The notes: generated from the sequence alone by a model not told the origin. Shown: positions 51,315 to 60,980, counted from the stretch's first letter. The stretch is 64,000 bases of DNA from a bacterium (GCA_029551925.1 JAKPEO010000007.1:1-64000); one strand, 5' to 3'. Translations and numbers: made by a program.

Positions 51315-51725
51315 ATGACGAAAATTAATAATAAAAAATGCTATATTACTTACTGCTGCAAAGATAAAAAAACAGACAGCGGATTATTAGCGGCGATAGA
51401 CAGATATTTATCAGACCGTATAAAATATGTTTATAATTTAGCCAAACAAGATAATGCTGAATTTTTTATATTATCTGGAAAATTTGGACTGATTAGCGCT
51501 TATGAAAAAATAGAATATTATGATAAATTATTAGGGCTCGATGAAATCCAAAAAATATCTGAAAAAATCGCAGAGCAATTAAAATTAGCGGAAGCGCAGA
51601 ATGTTATTTTTTTTCATTTTGACATAAAAAAAGATCCTAATATCCAGCGTTATTATGATGCTCTTAAATTAGCTTGTCAAAAAGCTGAAATTAATTTTAT
51701 AAGCAAAGAGATAGATATTGAATAA
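51315..51725 (+). CDS. DUF6884-like protein
   Basis: 136 residues, soluble. CYITYCCKDKKTDSG at the N-terminus, then FFILSGKFGLISAYEKIEYYDKLLGLDE; the SGKFGLI...YD pattern is that of DUF6884 (YaaA-related) proteins, whose function is not known to me; some sit in defence or nucleic-acid contexts. Here it lies 7 bases after slt and overlaps the GT-C gene by 8 bases, with no defence neighbours. Confident that it is a gene, moderately sure of the family. Confidence 0.65.
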   Translation: MTKINNKKCYITYCCKDKKTDSGLLAAIDRYLSDRIKYVYNLAKQDNAEFFILSGKFGLISAYEKIEYYDKLLGLDEIQKISEKIAEQLKLAEAQNVIFFHFDIKKDPNIQRYYDALKLACQKAEINFISKEIDIE

Positions 51726-53280
51726 AATAAAAGTAGTTTATTTAATTTTATTTTGCGCGATAATTATCTATTATGGTTTTGCTTTGAATAATCATATCGG
51801 TTTGTCCGGCGACGATGCGGGATATATCATCTGGGCGAAATCAATATTACAAGGCGGCGGATTAGATTATATAAACGAGCCGCAGCCGCGTAACAGCGGT
51901 TATAAATTATATGTTTTACCGATATTAATAGCGCCGATCGTCTATTTTACAGATAATTTATTTTTCATTAAATTTATACCTTTAATTTTTTCAGCGCTGG
52001 CTGTATTAGTTTTTTTATATTTCGCTTGTGAATATTTAAACGATAGAAAATTGATCGTATTTAGCGTTTTGTTATTTATATATAACGGGTTATTTTTCGA
52101 TTATTCTAATCAAATAATGGCTGAAAATATCTTTATATTTTTTAGTTTGATTTCTGTTATTTTCGCTGAAAAATATTTGGAAAGTGATAAATTGTTAAAT
52201 CGCTATTTTTTTCTGACTGCGATATTTTCGGTTTTGGCATATCTTACTCGGACAGCAGGTGCGGCATTGATTATCGCCATTATATTTTATTTTTTTATAA
52301 AATTTGAGATAAAAAAAACTTTGTGTCTTATAATCGCTTTTATTGTTTTATTAGCGCTGATATATTATCCGGACTTGCGGAAAAAAAATCAATCTGAAAC
52401 ATATATTAATATTATCAAGATGAAGAGCCAGTATTCGCCTGAAAGCGGCGCGCGTTCCGCTGCTGATATTTTAAAAGATTCGGCGCGTAAAACAGCAGTT
52501 TATTCGCTGCGGCTGATACCAGATACTTTTTTTTATCCGTATTTCAAAAATATCAAGCCGTCATTTCACAAAAAAAAATTTGCAATACAAGCATTAACTG
52601 GCGCTATTTTATCAGGCATTATATTAATTGGTTTTTTATCAAAAACGCAAATTTATAAAATAATGCAATTGCGAAAAAATATTATTGCAAATATAAATTT
52701 ATTTGATGTTTATGTTTTTATTACTATTCTGATGCTTTTGGTGTGGCAGATTTATAGTTCGCGGTATTTATTGCCTATTTTGCAATTTCTAATAATCTAT
52801 TTTGTTTTAGGATTAGATAAAATTACAAATAATAATATTCGATATTTTAAAATAATCATTTCGCTATTAATAATTTTGGGATTTTGCGGGCAGATGTATC
52901 TGATTTATAATAATCGCAATTTTAAATTGCCAAAGGAATGGGCTGATTATTATGCGGCGCTTGATTATATAATGCAAACAGAGAACGGTGGCGATTTAAA
53001 AAATATCAATGTTACTTGTCGCAAACCATTATCTTATCATTTAAAATCCGGTTATAAAATAAAAACAATCGGCTATCCGCTGACAAAAGATTTAAACGCG
53101 ATAGATGATTTTATGATGAAAAATAATATAAATTATATAGTGCGCGATAATTTTGCTATTAGCGGGCCGCATACCGCTGAGATTTATTTAGATAATTATT
53201 TAGAACATTATTCGGAAAGATTAAAATTGGTATTTGCTTCAGATGATAATAATACAAGATTGTATAAGTTAGTCAGATAA
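51718..53280 (+). CDS. GT-C (family 39/83 type) membrane glycosyltransferase
   Basis: 520 residues, about ten membrane helices, from a TTG start overlapping the previous gene by 8 bases. The first extracytoplasmic loop has LSGDDAGYIIWAKSI, whose acidic pair is the catalytic signature of GT-C enzymes (PMT, ArnT). Helices fill about 5-400 and a soluble domain (about 410-520) ends the protein. Such enzymes move sugar from lipid-linked donors onto protein or lipid A at the outer face of the inner membrane. Donor and acceptor are unknown. Confidence 0.85.
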   Translation: MNKIKVVYLILFCAIIIYYGFALNNHIGLSGDDAGYIIWAKSILQGGGLDYINEPQPRNSGYKLYVLPILIAPIVYFTDNLFFIKFIPLIFSALAVLVFLYFACEYLNDRKLIVFSVLLFIYNGLFFDYSNQIMAENIFIFFSLISVIFAEKYLESDKLLNRYFFLTAIFSVLAYLTRTAGAALIIAIIFYFFIKFEIKKTLCLIIAFIVLLALIYYPDLRKKNQSETYINIIKMKSQYSPESGARSAADILKDSARKTAVYSLRLIPDTFFYPYFKNIKPSFHKKKFAIQALTGAILSGIILIGFLSKTQIYKIMQLRKNIIANINLFDVYVFITILMLLVWQIYSSRYLLPILQFLIIYFVLGLDKITNNNIRYFKIIISLLIILGFCGQMYLIYNNRNFKLPKEWADYYAALDYIMQTENGGDLKNINVTCRKPLSYHLKSGYKIKTIGYPLTKDLNAIDDFMMKNNINYIVRDNFAISGPHTAEIYLDNYLEHYSERLKLVFASDDNNTRLYKLVR

Positions 53281-53518
53281 TTTTATAACAAGAGTATCTG
53301 CTGCTGGTCAAATATACAAGGAGGAAAATTTATCCAAATCGCATAATCTCTGAACAAAGAGTTTTATAAAATACTGGAAACACAATATTATCCAAAACCA
53401 AAGAAACCGAAAAATAAAAATGCGTTAGATAATTTGATGATTTATTTTTTTTACAAAATTTTTATTTTTTCAGACTAATACTAAATAGAAATAAAAACGA
53501 ATAGAAATTTTTTATTAT
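53281..53518. other. convergent spacer with a possible gene remnant
   Basis: Between the GT-C gene (plus) and the DUF2156 gene (minus). An AAGGAGG stands at about 53320 with no useful start after it. From 53347 to 53478 a plus-strand frame of 43 codons stays open with a peptide-like make-up (NKEFYKILETQYYPKPKKP), but it lacks ATG, GTG or TTG before its content. It may be the tail of a broken gene. No homology could be recognised. Confidence 0.3.
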
Positions 53519-54403
53519 TTAGATTCTTAAAAGTTTATAAGTATACGCTAAAAATTCTGGCTGATAGGATTTTTTCGCTTGACGCAGTCCTTCTATGCCC
53601 ATATCTTGTTCGCGATTAATATATTCGCATTTATCTTCTAAATATTTTGCTGTTTCCCAATTAATCAATTGTCCGCAGCCCTTTAATTCATTATCGAATT
53701 TTTCATAATGCACTGTATAAGTATTGTCATTTTGTCTGCTGAATAGTGAAAATGCAATTATATTGTTATCTAATTTTATTAATAATCCATCGACATTCAA
53801 CTTATTATAATTTTTAAAAATTTCAGCAAGCGCTGATTTTTCGTGATTAAAGCCCCATTCTTCGCAATTTTTTTGCGCGCACCATTTTTCCGCTAATTCA
53901 AAACACATATCAGCATCGTCTTTGGTCATTTTTAAAATTTGATAATTCGGATAATTCCTTAAAAATTGCGAAACCAAATTTTTTTTCTTTTGCAGTTTTT
54001 TTCCGCGCAGTTCAACTAATTTTTTTGTTATATAAATATAATCGGCATTATTTTCATCAAGTTCGATCTTAAAATATTTTTCAATTTCTGTTTTATTTTT
54101 TTCAACAAAATCAATATCAACTAACGCAAAATTTCCGGATTTCCCATCATTTTTAAAGTTGTCAGACAAACGCAGTATCAAATCAAATGATACGCAGCAA
54201 GAACACGGCATTAAAATCAAATCGTCAGCAGCATTATAAATAACCGGTGTATTATCAAAAAATAGCCACTGCGTATTAAACACATTGCGCCAACTAAAAA
54301 TATTCACAAAATTAAAATCGCATAATATTCTATTGCATTTTATCAAATATTGTTCAAGAATATTTTTATCTTGTAATTCTACTTTTTTTAGTTTTTCTAT
54401 CAT
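53519..54403 (-). CDS. DUF2156 (LPG synthetase C-terminal type) acyltransferase
   Basis: 294 residues. Two GNAT-like halves as in the DUF2156 family: FNFVNIFSWRNVFN in the first, then YQILKMTKDDADMCFELAEKWC, GFNHEKSALAEIF, LIKLDNNIIAFSLFSRQN, TYTVHYEKFDNELKGCGQLINW, YINREQDMGIEGLRQAKKSYQPE. The stand-alone soluble form resembles the C-terminal domain of lysyl-phosphatidylglycerol synthetase, but without the membrane part it may modify other targets. The last gene of the minus-strand block starting at 60980. Confidence 0.85.
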   Translation of the reverse strand: MIEKLKKVELQDKNILEQYLIKCNRILCDFNFVNIFSWRNVFNTQWLFFDNTPVIYNAADDLILMPCSCCVSFDLILRLSDNFKNDGKSGNFALVDIDFVEKNKTEIEKYFKIELDENNADYIYITKKLVELRGKKLQKKKNLVSQFLRNYPNYQILKMTKDDADMCFELAEKWCAQKNCEEWGFNHEKSALAEIFKNYNKLNVDGLLIKLDNNIIAFSLFSRQNDNTYTVHYEKFDNELKGCGQLINWETAKYLEDKCEYINREQDMGIEGLRQAKKSYQPEFLAYTYKLLRI

Positions 54404-54410
54404 AATTATC

Positions 54411-54839
54411 TCACTTGATTTTTGTAATATTTAATTTTAACGGTGTATAATCTTTCATAATTTCAAAGCCGAATTGATAATAAAATTCTGCAGCGTTCGG
54501 CTCGGCTATCAGCGAAATCCAATTTATATTTTTGCTTCTTAAATGATTAATTAGTAATTCTATAATCTTTTTGCCTATTCCTTTTCCTCTGTATTTTTCC
54601 AATACTCCGACATCTTGAATATACGCATCGCTCGCGCCGTCAGATAAACATCTGCCGATGCCTATTAATTTATTATTATTATCAAAGGCTGCGGCGAAAC
54701 AAAAGGAATTTTGCACTATTGCTTGTAATATATCTAAATTAAACGGCTCGCTGTCAGCCCACCAATTCAGCGCTCGATAAAATTCATATAATTCAGTTAA
54801 ATTCACATTGTGTGTCAGAACAACTTTATATTCAACCAT
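54411..54839 (-). CDS. GNAT N-acetyltransferase
   Basis: 142 residues, one GNAT domain. The acetyl-CoA loop reads YRGKGIGKKIIELLINHL, preceded by IQDVGVLEKYRG (beta4), and followed by FYYQFGFEI (motif B). Substrate cannot be told; many of these small enzymes acetylate small amines or protein N-termini. It lies 7 bases before the DUF2156 gene and 17 after the BI-1 gene, all minus strand. Confidence 0.9.
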   Translation of the reverse strand: MVEYKVVLTHNVNLTELYEFYRALNWWADSEPFNLDILQAIVQNSFCFAAAFDNNNKLIGIGRCLSDGASDAYIQDVGVLEKYRGKGIGKKIIELLINHLRSKNINWISLIAEPNAAEFYYQFGFEIMKDYTPLKLNITKIK

Positions 54840-54856
54840 TTAGTTTTTTTTTATGA

Positions 54857-55606
54857 TTAGCGTCTATCGTTTAATTTTGATAATAATCTTAAAATTTCAA
54901 TATACAGCCAAATCAATGTTACTAATAATCCGAACGAACAATACCATTCCATATATTTAGGCGAACGATTTTCTACACTGCGATATATTACTTCAAAATC
55001 AATTAAAAGATTCAACGCCGCAACTACAACAACTACTACGCTGAATATTATTCCTAATAACGAAGAAGAATAAACCAAAGGAACAGATATTTTAAAAAAA
55101 CTTAATATCATCGCGACAAAATAGAATAATGCTATTGCGCCCGTTGCTGCGGCTACGCCAATAACAAATTTTTGCGTGACTTTTATTATGCCGGTTTTAT
55201 ATATTAAAAGCATTAAAAACAATACGCCGAATGTCAATACTACAGCCTGCATAACAATTCCGGGATAACGCAATTCAAAAAATGCCGATACTACGCCAAT
55301 CAATAGCCCTTCGCATACAGCATACAGAGGCGCGGTATAAGATGAAATATTCGGTTTAAATATTGTAATCAGCGCAAATACAAATGCGCCGATTGCTCCG
55401 CCAATCATAAAAAGCATTAGATTCGCAGTAGCGCCTGAAAATACTCGCTGCCAAGTTGCAGCCGCGCAAATAATAACCAATGCTAATAAAATTAAGGTCT
55501 TATTGATTGTCCCTTGAAAAGACATAATTTCAGCGCCGTAATTCTGCCAGACATTGCTTTTTTCAATTCGCGAAAATACTGGATTTGAATTATTAAATAA
55601 TCCCAT
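54857..55606 (-). CDS. Bax inhibitor-1/YccA-family membrane protein
   Basis: 249 residues with seven membrane helices from about 35 to 245. This matches the YccA/BI-1 group with a soluble start (MGLFNNSNPVFSRI, as in many Bax1-I homologues), VICAAATWQRVFSG, LYAVCEGLLIGVVSAFFE and LLIDFEVIYRSVENRSPKYMEWYCSFGLLVTLIWLY split at the end; the two Asp/Glu of the last helices (the pH-sensitive Ca leak site in YetJ) are plausible. Relatives act as Ca channels or FtsH regulators. It follows the histidine kinase by 27 bases. Confidence 0.9.
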   Translation of the reverse strand: MGLFNNSNPVFSRIEKSNVWQNYGAEIMSFQGTINKTLILLALVIICAAATWQRVFSGATANLMLFMIGGAIGAFVFALITIFKPNISSYTAPLYAVCEGLLIGVVSAFFELRYPGIVMQAVVLTFGVLFLMLLIYKTGIIKVTQKFVIGVAAATGAIALFYFVAMILSFFKISVPLVYSSSLLGIIFSVVVVVVAALNLLIDFEVIYRSVENRSPKYMEWYCSFGLLVTLIWLYIEILRLLSKLNDRR

Positions 55607-55633
55607 AAAAATATCACTCCTAAATTTATTTAT

Positions 55634-58198
55634 TTATTTATTTTGTTGGTCATTTATTATGGTTTCTATAACTGCTACACTTACAGGTTTTAATAGCCAT
55701 CTATTAAAATATTTATCTATTGCTTGCTGCTCAAACTCATCTGTTTCAGAAGTGCCTGTCATTGCTATTATATTATTTTTATAATTCATAGTTTCTCGTA
55801 AAACTTTCGCTAATTCAAAACCCGACATCCCGCCAGCCATATGTATATCAGTAAATATCAAATCAACATCAGTCGTAGTTTTAAGCGCTTCAAGCAATTG
55901 TTCTCCGCAAGGAAATATAGTAAATTCAACAATATCTTTAAATTTATCAAAAATATTTTTTAGTAATCTGCGGGTGATATTATCATCTTCGCTAATAAAA
56001 ATTTTTATTTTTTTTTGCTGCGCAGTAGCAGGTTTTGTATCTTTAATTAATTTGCATTCCACCCCAAATTCTTTTGCTTTTTCAATATAAATCGTTTTTA
56101 ATTGTTTTATATAAGATTTTAACATTTCTATTTTTTCAGATAATTTAGCGGAATAATCTGGCTGCTTGACTATCTCTTTAATAGCGTCTAATTCTAATTC
56201 CATTGATATTTCATTTACTGATTTTAAATTTATAAAACCAGAGATACCTTTTAACGAATGCGCTTCCATTTTAAAATTAGCAAAGTCGCAGCTGTCATAA
56301 TATTTTTTTAGATTGACAAATCGTTCATCTACGGTCTCTAAAAATTCGCCGACTATTTTGAATATTTCAACATCTTCGAGCCACATAGCATTTTCGAGTT
56401 CTTTTAATACATCATCTTTTTCAAAATATTTTTTTTCTGAATCTTTTGATAATTCTTGAGGCACGGCTGTTTTTGCTGCTGGTTCATTTAATTCGGTTTT
56501 TTCAGTTGGCTCTGTTTTTATTTCTTTTGTCTTTTGTTCTATTGCCGGCGTGGATTTATCCGTCTTTTCAAATTTTAATTTACCTGCATTTTTTAATACT
56601 TCTAATTTATCTAATAAATCCTGCAATTTAAAAGGCTTTCGAATGTATTCGTCAAACCCGAACATTAAAACTTCATCGCGCGTGCAGTTTTTAGCAGTCA
56701 CAGCGATAACAACTAAATTTTTTAATTTTTCTGTTTCTCTTATTTTTTTTATCGCTTCAATACCGTCCATTTCAGGCATCATCAAATCCATAAAAATCAC
56801 AAAAAAATCTTGGCGCTTGTCTAATAATCTCAATGCTTCTTTGCCGTTTTCCGCTTTAATCACATTAAACCCAATTTTTTTGCATAATACTTCTATTAAT
56901 TTTAAAATCTGCGGATTATCGTCAACAGCTAAAATATTTTTTTTGTCAAATATCTTATTATCGCTCGGTATCGAAGCGGCAGCGCTTCCATTCATTTCAG
57001 TAGAAAATATAGTTGATTTGAATACTTCAAGCGCTGTATCTTCATAGTTTATCGAAGTATTTGTATTTTTAAATAATGTCGGTATTTTAATAGTAAATGT
57101 CGTGCCAACATCAACTTTGCTCTTTACAAATAGATTGCCGCGCATTAATTTTACAAGTTGCAGAGTAATAGCAAGTCCTAATCCAGTACCTTCAATTTTT
57201 TTAGATGTTTCAGTTACTTGTTCAAACGGCTGAAATATTGCAGTTATTTTATCTTCTGGTATTCCTATGCCGGTATCAGTAATTTCAATCTGCCAGACAA
57301 CATTTTTATAATCAAAATTAAAAGACATTGTTATAGAGCCAGTAGGAGTAAATTTTATTGCATTGCCTATTATATTAATCAATATTTGCAAAATACGCTG
57401 AATATCCGCTTCAATAAATTCTGGCATTGTCCGCTGGATATAAATTGTAAATTCAACATTTTTGTCTTTACATCTAAAAGCGAACATATTAAAAATTCTA
57501 TTTGCTAAATCTTTTACTGAAAAATATTCTTTGGATAATTTTAATTTGCTGTCGGACATTTTAGAAAAATCTAAAATGTCATTTATCAGCAGCGCTAATC
57601 TTTTTCCTTCATTATAAATAAAATTGAGTTTTTCATTTAGTTCGGGAGTGTTTTCAGTTTCGGCTATTAATAATTCAGTAAAGCCCAAAATAGAATTTAA
57701 TGGAGTGCGCAATTCGTGAGACATTGCCGCTAAAAATTCTGATTTTTTGCGGTTTTTTTCTTCAGCTTCATCGCGCTCTTTAATTAATTTTTCTGTTTCT
57801 TTACCTATGCTATTTTCAAGAATTTTTATGTAATTAATATGTTCAGTTAATTCTTTTACATATTCTGTAATATCCCAAAAACTGAATATAATAATTTTTT
57901 TATTTTCAAAGTTTTCGATTTTAAAACTAATTTCTAAATATAATTCTATTTCCGTTGATTTGTATGAAAAAGTATTTTTATGTATTTCATTTAGTAGCCG
58001 CAATTTTGAAGTAACAAAATTTTTAAAACTGCGGTCTGTAATCAAAGTAAAAATATTCAAAGCATTTATATTGATGTTATTAGGATTTTCTTCTGGAAAA
58101 AATAATTTTAGAAAAGGTTCATTTGCTTTAATTAAATTGCCGTTAAGCATTACGCCGCACATTGCTGTTAGTTTACAATTTATATAATCATCAATCAT
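55634..58198 (-). CDS. cytoplasmic hybrid histidine kinase PAS-HisKA-HATPase-REC-Hpt-REC
   Basis: 854 residues, no membrane helix. PAS (about 5-115, GVMLNGNLIKANEPFLK); coiled linker; HisKA with H161 in AAMSHELRTPLNS; HATPase (N box GNAIKFT, G1 DTGIGIPED, G2 GTGLGLAI); REC1 (420-535) with D471 in VIFMDLMMPEMDG; acidic linker; Hpt with H647 in EAHSLKGISG; REC2 (730-850) with D784 in LIFTDIHMAGG. A full phosphorelay with its own internal Hpt. It is next to the Gfo/Idh gene (7 bases) and BI-1 gene; no output gene can be paired with it. Confidence 0.93.
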   Translation of the reverse strand: MIDDYINCKLTAMCGVMLNGNLIKANEPFLKLFFPEENPNNININALNIFTLITDRSFKNFVTSKLRLLNEIHKNTFSYKSTEIELYLEISFKIENFENKKIIIFSFWDITEYVKELTEHINYIKILENSIGKETEKLIKERDEAEEKNRKKSEFLAAMSHELRTPLNSILGFTELLIAETENTPELNEKLNFIYNEGKRLALLINDILDFSKMSDSKLKLSKEYFSVKDLANRIFNMFAFRCKDKNVEFTIYIQRTMPEFIEADIQRILQILINIIGNAIKFTPTGSITMSFNFDYKNVVWQIEITDTGIGIPEDKITAIFQPFEQVTETSKKIEGTGLGLAITLQLVKLMRGNLFVKSKVDVGTTFTIKIPTLFKNTNTSINYEDTALEVFKSTIFSTEMNGSAAASIPSDNKIFDKKNILAVDDNPQILKLIEVLCKKIGFNVIKAENGKEALRLLDKRQDFFVIFMDLMMPEMDGIEAIKKIRETEKLKNLVVIAVTAKNCTRDEVLMFGFDEYIRKPFKLQDLLDKLEVLKNAGKLKFEKTDKSTPAIEQKTKEIKTEPTEKTELNEPAAKTAVPQELSKDSEKKYFEKDDVLKELENAMWLEDVEIFKIVGEFLETVDERFVNLKKYYDSCDFANFKMEAHSLKGISGFINLKSVNEISMELELDAIKEIVKQPDYSAKLSEKIEMLKSYIKQLKTIYIEKAKEFGVECKLIKDTKPATAQQKKIKIFISEDDNITRRLLKNIFDKFKDIVEFTIFPCGEQLLEALKTTTDVDLIFTDIHMAGGMSGFELAKVLRETMNYKNNIIAMTGTSETDEFEQQAIDKYFNRWLLKPVSVAVIETIINDQQNK

Positions 58199-58205
58199 AA
58201 TTTTT

Positions 58206-59270
58206 CTACAATCCCAATCTGCAATGTTTAGGTTTAAAATGTAAATATACTTCTTTTCCAGTTTCTACTGATTCGTAAATAGCGTTTATTAATTCTAATG
58301 ATTTTCTGCCTTCTATTCCGTCAACAGGAATTTTTGTGTTATTAATAATACAATCAACTACATTTTTCAAATATTGATAATGTCCGAAACCGTAGACATT
58401 CGGCGGATTTTCAGCGTATTCTTTCAATATTTTTTCTGTTTTTTCTTTTGGTTCATTTTTTATTAACCAAGTTTTCATTTTATTAACTGCAAAACCGGCA
58501 ATTTCAATTGTGCCGTTTTCTGCTAATACGCTAATCGAACCCTCTAAATCAATAGGTCTCGCGCAAGTTGTAGCTTCGATTATTCCTAATGCGCCGTTAT
58601 TAAATTTTAGCACTACGCCAGCAGTGTCTTCAACTTCTATATTATTCAGACAAGTTGCAGTTTTAGCGATTACGCTTTCTATCGGACCTATTAGCCATTG
58701 CAATAAATCAATATGGTGGCTCGCTTGATTTGTTAATACTCCGCCGTCGTATTTCCAAGTGCCGCGCCATTCATCGCTTTTATAATAATCATTTGTCCGG
58801 CACCAGCGCACGCGCACTGTCGCAAGCGCTATTTTTCCTAATATTCCAGAATCTATTGCTTCTTTTAATTTTTGAACTGGTAAATTATATCTGTTCTGTT
58901 TGACTACAAATAATTTTAAATTATTTTCATAACAAGCGTTGATTAAAGCGTCCGCTTCTTCTAATCGCAGCGCCATCGGTTTTTCTATAACTAAATGTTT
59001 TTTATATTTTTTTGCTATGTCTATTCCTTGCGCAGCGTGCATACCGCTCGGCGTTAAAATATTTACTACTTCAATTTCAGGATGAGCGGTCAGCATATCG
59101 TCATAATTAGTATAATATTTCACATTATATTTTTTTCCGACTTTTTCAGCGCGCTCTGGAATAATATCGCAGACCGCTACAATATTCGCGTTTTCTAAAT
59201 TAGTTAATACTTCTAAATGCCGAGTAGATATTCTGCCGCAGCCAATTAAGCCAAATAATACTTTTTTCAT
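58206..59270 (-). CDS. second Gfo/Idh/MocA oxidoreductase
   Basis: 354 residues. Rossmann fold GLIGCGRISTRHLEVL; VVNILTPSGMHAAQG; catalytic VIEKPMALRLEEAD; KQNRYNLPVQKLKEAI and GGVLTNQASHHIDLLQWLIGP with the catalytic His. It resembles UDP-GlcNAcA 3-dehydrogenases and LmbZ/KijD10-type enzymes more than inositol dehydrogenases. The wbpB-like gene at 20742 is a second relative, so the window has two; either may be the true WbpB. The start overlaps the stop of the zinc-ribbon gene (ATGA). Confidence 0.88.
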   Translation of the reverse strand: MKKVLFGLIGCGRISTRHLEVLTNLENANIVAVCDIIPERAEKVGKKYNVKYYTNYDDMLTAHPEIEVVNILTPSGMHAAQGIDIAKKYKKHLVIEKPMALRLEEADALINACYENNLKLFVVKQNRYNLPVQKLKEAIDSGILGKIALATVRVRWCRTNDYYKSDEWRGTWKYDGGVLTNQASHHIDLLQWLIGPIESVIAKTATCLNNIEVEDTAGVVLKFNNGALGIIEATTCARPIDLEGSISVLAENGTIEIAGFAVNKMKTWLIKNEPKEKTEKILKEYAENPPNVYGFGHYQYLKNVVDCIINNTKIPVDGIEGRKSLELINAIYESVETGKEVYLHFKPKHCRLGL

Positions 59271-59812
59271 TTTTTAGTTTCAAATTTCTCTAATTTTTGA
59301 TTTAAAATATTTTCGACTTTTTCTAATATTTCACTTGCTCGCGAATATTCTTCCATTTTAAAATAATAATCAGCTAATTTTTTCATTACATCTAAATCTT
59401 CTGGATATTTCTGATATAAATAATTCAATAAATAAAAAGTCAGCGCTAAATCACTATCCCAAAATTTATTTATCGCAGCCATTGTTTTTTCATAATCATA
59501 TATATTCAATTTAACATTATCTGTAATGTTTTGTTTTAATTGGTCATTATGAAATTCTTCGATTGTTTTTTGATTTTTGAAATTAGCAATATTTGCAGAT
59601 TTTAATAAACTTACTTCTTTTTTAACTGGATTTACTATCATTAATTTTTGGTCTGTTAATGGTGCGCCGTCAATTATACAAAAATTATATTTTGTTTTTG
59701 TATATATTTTCCCGCAAACGCTGCATTGTCTGGTATCGCTTTTAGTTTCAGCGTTACCAAATTCAATAGTTAATAATAAAAAGCACAACAAAGCAAAAAA
59801 TATTTGTTTCAT
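59267..59812 (-). CDS. exported protein with extracytoplasmic zinc ribbon
   Basis: 181 residues. Signal peptide (about 1-21, LCFLLLTIEFGNA), then a four-ligand ribbon C-SVC-GKIY...FCIIDG (two CxxC-like pairs with a zinc-ribbon shape near 29-50), then a helical, TPR-like tail (about 115-175, KKLADYYFKMEEYSRASEIL). Zinc ribbons outside the cytoplasm are uncommon. No known family. It lies 4 bases after the exported coiled-coil gene and overlaps the Gfo gene. Likely a periplasmic or outer-face protein. Confidence 0.75.
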   Translation of the reverse strand: MKQIFFALLCFLLLTIEFGNAETKSDTRQCSVCGKIYTKTKYNFCIIDGAPLTDQKLMIVNPVKKEVSLLKSANIANFKNQKTIEEFHNDQLKQNITDNVKLNIYDYEKTMAAINKFWDSDLALTFYLLNYLYQKYPEDLDVMKKLADYYFKMEEYSRASEILEKVENILNQKLEKFETKK

Positions 59813-59816
59813 ATAT

Positions 59817-60980
59817 TTAGTTGGTTTTTAATAACAACTTTTTTTTAAGTTCGTTATTTTCTTTTAATAATTTTTCATATTCGATATTTATCCGCATTTG
59901 CAGCGCTTTGTTTTCTTTTTGTAGAGTTTCTATTTCGGTCTGATGACGCTTTAAAAGTTCCATTAAATAACTATTTGTTTTTTGATATTCTCTAATTATA
60001 AAATTAAGTTCAACTAAATTATCTGCTGGCGGGCGCGAATCATCAATAGTAATATTTTTTAAATTGCGTTTTGCAGCGTCATCTAAATTATTATAATAAT
60101 ACTGGGCTATGTCCGCTATCATTTTATTAGTAGCATTTATCTGTATTAGTAATTTTTGGTATTCTTGCATTGTGTTTTTTATTGTAACATCATAGCGCGC
60201 TTCAACATTAGATATAAATTGCTTGATAGTTTCATTTAATTTTGTGATTGTATTAAGCGCAAAATCAAGAGTCTCGCGTAATCTGTCTAATTCTTGATTT
60301 TCATTATATACATTCGGAATATTAATAGCGTTTTTTTGAGAAGTTAATTCTGTCTTTAAAGTATTCAAAGTCCTTTGAGCTTTTACTATGTCATTTTCGT
60401 CAAATACACGCTGCTGCTGTGCAGGCTGTTGTTGCAGAGTTTCCGAAAGTTTTTGCTGCGTATTCAATCTTTCTAAATAAATCTGCGGCGGCTTATAATA
60501 TTCTGACATATACGGATTATAGTCATTTAGATTAATATTAGGATTATTTTCTTCGGCGGTATTGGTGCGCTGGTCTCTTTGGATTCTTGCGGCTGGCACA
60601 GATATTCTATCTGATGTCTTTGCACGCTCTTTTGCTTTCTTGAAATAATCTGCTGCAAAATTAAGCATATTTCTTGGGAAATTATGCGCTTTTGCTAAAT
60701 TGTCGAATGTCGTAAATTTATTGATGTTTTTATCTATTATTAATTGAACATAAAATTTTTGCGCTTCTGCTAATAATTCATTAGGAATTATAACATTATA
60801 CTTTTTATTCAATACGCTTTCTATCTGCCACCAGCCCTGCTCTGGAAATGTTGAATACTGGTCAACTTCGATTTTTATGTATTCCATTATTTTCCCTAAA
60901 TTAGTATTTGCATTGGCGATATTTATCTGAATAAAAAATAATAAACACATTAAAAATAATTTTGAAATTTTTGTTTTCAT
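59817..60980 (-). CDS. exported helical coiled-coil protein of unknown function
   Basis: 387 residues. Signal peptide (about 1-25, LFLMCLLFFIQINIANA). Residues 30-125 are a helical domain with SDRISVPAARI at its end; 130-200 is a disordered Asn/Gln/Pro-rich stretch (QQPAQQQ); 205-387 is mostly coiled coil ending in Lys/Leu heptads (ENKALQMRINIEYEKLLK). No family recognised. It is first of the minus-strand block that ends at 53519, with a promoter at 61026-61053. Probably periplasmic. Confidence 0.72.
   Translation of the reverse strand: MKTKISKLFLMCLLFFIQINIANANTNLGKIMEYIKIEVDQYSTFPEQGWWQIESVLNKKYNVIIPNELLAEAQKFYVQLIIDKNINKFTTFDNLAKAHNFPRNMLNFAADYFKKAKERAKTSDRISVPAARIQRDQRTNTAEENNPNINLNDYNPYMSEYYKPPQIYLERLNTQQKLSETLQQQPAQQQRVFDENDIVKAQRTLNTLKTELTSQKNAINIPNVYNENQELDRLRETLDFALNTITKLNETIKQFISNVEARYDVTIKNTMQEYQKLLIQINATNKMIADIAQYYYNNLDDAAKRNLKNITIDDSRPPADNLVELNFIIREYQKTNSYLMELLKRHQTEIETLQKENKALQMRINIEYEKLLKENNELKKKLLLKTN

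Noticed and set aside
56550-57047. A 165-codon plus-strand frame opposite the hybrid histidine kinase
   Set aside because: It mirrors receiver-domain codons and shows no start signal or family pattern.
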